Assembly (NCBI GenBank): GCA_964610385.1
Contig: CAZSXW010000009.1
Span: forward strand, 1-64,000
Direction of reading: 5' to 3'
Source of the DNA: CAZBSE01 sp964610385
GTDB taxonomy: Bacteria > Actinomycetota > Humimicrobiia > Humimicrobiales > Humimicrobiaceae
DNA length: 64,000 nucleotides
How positions within the stretch are numbered: the stretch's first letter is position 1; every line of letters begins with the position of its first letter. The translations under genes and the position numbers were made by a program. Positions 62,482 to 64,000 of the stretch are shown here, one piece after another. The notes under the pieces are model-generated. The model was given only the letters and a program-made list of their open reading frames with translations. It was not told the origin of the DNA and made no database searches.

Positions 62482-62522
62482 ATTTTATTTATCCCTTACA
62501 CCTCCTTTAACTTTTTTTATAA

Positions 62523-62551
62523 TATTTATATTAATGTTAGAAATTATTCAA
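62523..62551 (-). promoter_or_regulatory. Candidate promoter of the CUT1-GH3 operon
   Basis: Minus-strand TTGAAT (62551-62546), a 17-base spacer and TAAATA (62528-62523). The -35 overlaps the last codons of the ROK gene, so the operon can start independently of it. Confidence 0.4.
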
Positions 62552-63758
62552 AATAATTCGAAAGAATATAAGACGCTGCTCCAAGTAATCCGGCATTATC
62601 ACCTAATTCGGAATACTTGATTACAGTTTCTCTTTTTATGGAAAATAAGGAAATCTTATTTATCTTTTCTCTTAGATTTTTAAGAAAATATTCTCCCGCC
62701 TTTGTAAAGATACCCTGAATAATTACAATTTGTGGGTCATACATAAGAATAATGTTGGATATTCCAATTCCGAACCAGTTTATCGCATCATCCATCAGAT
62801 CCAGCGCAAGTTTATCCTGATCGTTGGATGCATCAAATATACTATCAATATCTATATTATCAGGACTTCTTCCATTAAAAATGACTGAATCAGGATATTC
62901 TTTATACTTTTCCCTGGCCATCCTTAATATCCTGTTAGTCGTCACCATTGCTTCAAAACAGCCTTTACCGCCGCATGCACAGATTTCTCTTGCTTCGGGA
63001 TCCACAACCATATGTCCTATTTCACCAATCAAATAATGATTACCTCTTTTAATTTCATTTTCTATTATTACTCCAGCTACCAATCCTTTGCCAGCCTGAA
63101 TGGCAACAATGTTGTTTTTATCTTTTGCCAAACCTAAAATTTTTTCGGCAAAAACCTGAAATCTTATATGATTATCCACAATTACCGTTATTTCATTAGG
63201 TATCTTTTCCAGTATTTTTTCTTTCAGGTTTAGGTTCTTACCCCATGACGGAAAATGCGGTGAAAAAATAACCTCACCGCTCGTATAATTAGTTATTCCA
63301 TAAGCTCCAATAGCAAGTCCGATAATTTTACCTTTATCGATGCCGCTGCTGTTCGTAAGATTATTGTATAAATCTACTATCTTTTCCAAAACACTTTCAA
63401 ACTTCTCATTTGTTTTAAGCGGTACCGAGTTTTTATAGAGGATCTTGCCCTTTAAATCTGTAATTACAGAAGCCAACTTGTTTGCCGATATAATCATACC
63501 TATTGCATAACCACCATTTTCATTGAGCTTATAAATATTAGGTTTCTTGCCACCTTCCTCTGTTGAGCTCCCCTTTCCGACATTGACAACAAGACCCTTT
63601 TTCAAATAGTAATTTATTATGGTCATAAGTGTGGGTTTACTTAAACTGACTACTTTAGAAAGTTCAGATATTGATATTTTTCCTGAATCACGAAGAATAT
63701 TCAATATTACTTTTCTGTTTGTTTGTTTAAGAGCTTTTTGTTTTTTTATTGAAATCAT
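62544..63758 (-). CDS. ROK-family transcriptional regulator
   Basis: A 404-residue NagC/XylR-type repressor. An N-terminal winged helix-turn-helix (about residues 12-62, ISISELSKVVSLSKPTLMTIINYYLKKG region) is followed by a ROK sugar-kinase-like domain. That domain carries the GEIGH motif (245-249) and the zinc set H249 with C260, C262 and C267 (CACGGKGC). Such regulators release DNA when a sugar binds. The adjacent CUT1-GH3 operon is the obvious target, and the gene's own promoter overlaps an inverted repeat. No clear Shine-Dalgarno precedes the ATG. Confidence 0.93.
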   Translation of the reverse strand: MISIKKQKALKQTNRKVILNILRDSGKISISELSKVVSLSKPTLMTIINYYLKKGLVVNVGKGSSTEEGGKKPNIYKLNENGGYAIGMIISANKLASVITDLKGKILYKNSVPLKTNEKFESVLEKIVDLYNNLTNSSGIDKGKIIGLAIGAYGITNYTSGEVIFSPHFPSWGKNLNLKEKILEKIPNEITVIVDNHIRFQVFAEKILGLAKDKNNIVAIQAGKGLVAGVIIENEIKRGNHYLIGEIGHMVVDPEAREICACGGKGCFEAMVTTNRILRMAREKYKEYPDSVIFNGRSPDNIDIDSIFDASNDQDKLALDLMDDAINWFGIGISNIILMYDPQIVIIQGIFTKAGEYFLKNLREKINKISLFSIKRETVIKYSELGDNAGLLGAASYILSNYFE

Positions 63759-63797
63759 TCGATAGATATCATTTTAAATACTCAATGATGTAAAAAT

Positions 63798-63826
63798 ATT
63801 ATAGAAGTAAAGTATTAGTTAGTCAA
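63798..63826 (-). promoter_or_regulatory. Promoter of the ROK gene
   Basis: Minus-strand TTGACT (63826-63821), a 17-base spacer and a perfect TATAAT (63803-63798). The -35 hexamer is part of the left arm of the inverted repeat. Confidence 0.75.
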
Positions 63827-63867
63827 GCCACTTTTATAATACACTTTAAAAAATCACTTGACTAACT
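63817..63867. promoter_or_regulatory. Inverted repeat joining two divergent promoters, probable ROK operator
   Basis: AGTTAGTCAAG (63817-63827) and CTTGACTAACT (63857-63867) are perfect 11-base inverted arms with centres 40 bases apart. The TTAGTTAGTC half resembles XylR-type ROK operators. Each arm contains the -35 box of one of the two divergent promoters. Confidence 0.7.
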
Positions 63868-63886
63868 GAACTTTTCTTTTTATTAT
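63858..63886 (+). promoter_or_regulatory. Divergent promoter reading out of the window
   Basis: Plus-strand TTGACT (63858-63863), a 17-base spacer and TATTAT (63881-63886). No gene begins before the window ends, although the final bases (AAGG, four bases, ATG at 63998) could be the first codon of the controlled gene. Confidence 0.6.
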
Positions 63887-64000
63887 TTAACATAAAAATC
63901 TTAAGGTTTAAAAATTGAATATAAAAACAATCTTTATAAAAAATATTTACCTTTATATTAATAAATTTTCAAATCATTTCAATAATATTAAGGCCTCATG

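Noticed and set aside
1..64000. CRISPR arrays, tRNA and rRNA genes
   Set aside because: No regularly spaced repeats, cloverleaf-like CCA-ending segments or conserved rRNA stretches were recognised on reading either strand; a covariance-model scan would be the decisive check.

Overview
The window is low-GC bacterial DNA carrying long single-strand operons. No rRNA, tRNA, CRISPR array or intact transposase was recognised. Lipoprotein sugar-binding proteins with long Glu/Ala linkers, CUT1 and CUT2 sugar importers, a GTP-type PEP carboxykinase, two [NiFe] hydrogenases and a very large heterodisulfide-reductase-like (Hdr) set together suggest an anaerobic, sugar-fermenting, H2-metabolising bacterium. 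Uncultivated low-GC lineages such as Atribacterota or the actinomycetotal Humimicrobiia would fit. That placement is an inference; there is no marker gene here to settle it.

Region 1 (about 0.1-22 kb) is a very AT-rich sugar/polyol catabolic island. It holds an SDR dehydrogenase, an amidohydrolase and an IclR regulator. Next comes a leftward operon of a Gfo/Idh/MocA oxidoreductase, a GlcD/GlcF-type flavin and Fe-S oxidase pair, a LacI regulator, a PfkB kinase and a GatZ-like protein. Two CUT2 importers with single-domain ATPases follow, together with a sugar isomerase/epimerase, two zinc alcohol dehydrogenases and two rhamnose-mutarotase-family proteins. Four copies of one palindromic operator (consensus ACACGAGTAGCTACTCGTGT) sit at the promoters of these units. 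In three of them the palindrome fills the spacer between the -35 and -10 boxes. This ties the island into one regulon. A reasonable reading is uptake of a polyol or sugar, oxidation to a ketose, phosphorylation, and conversion by GatZ.

Region 2 (about 22-52.7 kb) is visibly richer in GC and devoted to hydrogen and electron bifurcation. hypF-C-D-E run rightward. Facing them is a leftward run of about 19 kb: a small helical protein, HdrC, a double HdrA, MvhD, three Flx/Asr-like NAD(P)H-module proteins, an HdrA with an inserted GltD/NfnB domain, MvhD, a small protein, a divergent HdrA, MvhD, a second copy of the small protein, MvhG, MvhA, a hydrogenase protease and HypA. No HdrB is present. Upstream lies a hydBGDA group 3b NAD(P)-linked hydrogenase, then hypB and a two-gene minimal SUF system (SufC/SufB-like). 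Together these give a near-complete kit for making NiFe and Fe-S enzymes and moving electrons between H2, ferredoxin and NAD(P)H.

Region 3 (about 53-64 kb) has a DUF1015 protein, GTP-dependent PEP carboxykinase, and a ROK-controlled operon (binding protein, two CUT1 permeases, cytoplasmic GH3 glycosidase) for beta-glycoside uptake and hydrolysis. The ROK gene is fronted by symmetric divergent promoters whose -35 boxes lie in the two arms of a perfect inverted repeat.

All three binding-protein genes share one transcript design: an extra Shine-Dalgarno-like GGAGGT in the leader and a strong 12-15 bp stem-loop immediately after the stop codon.
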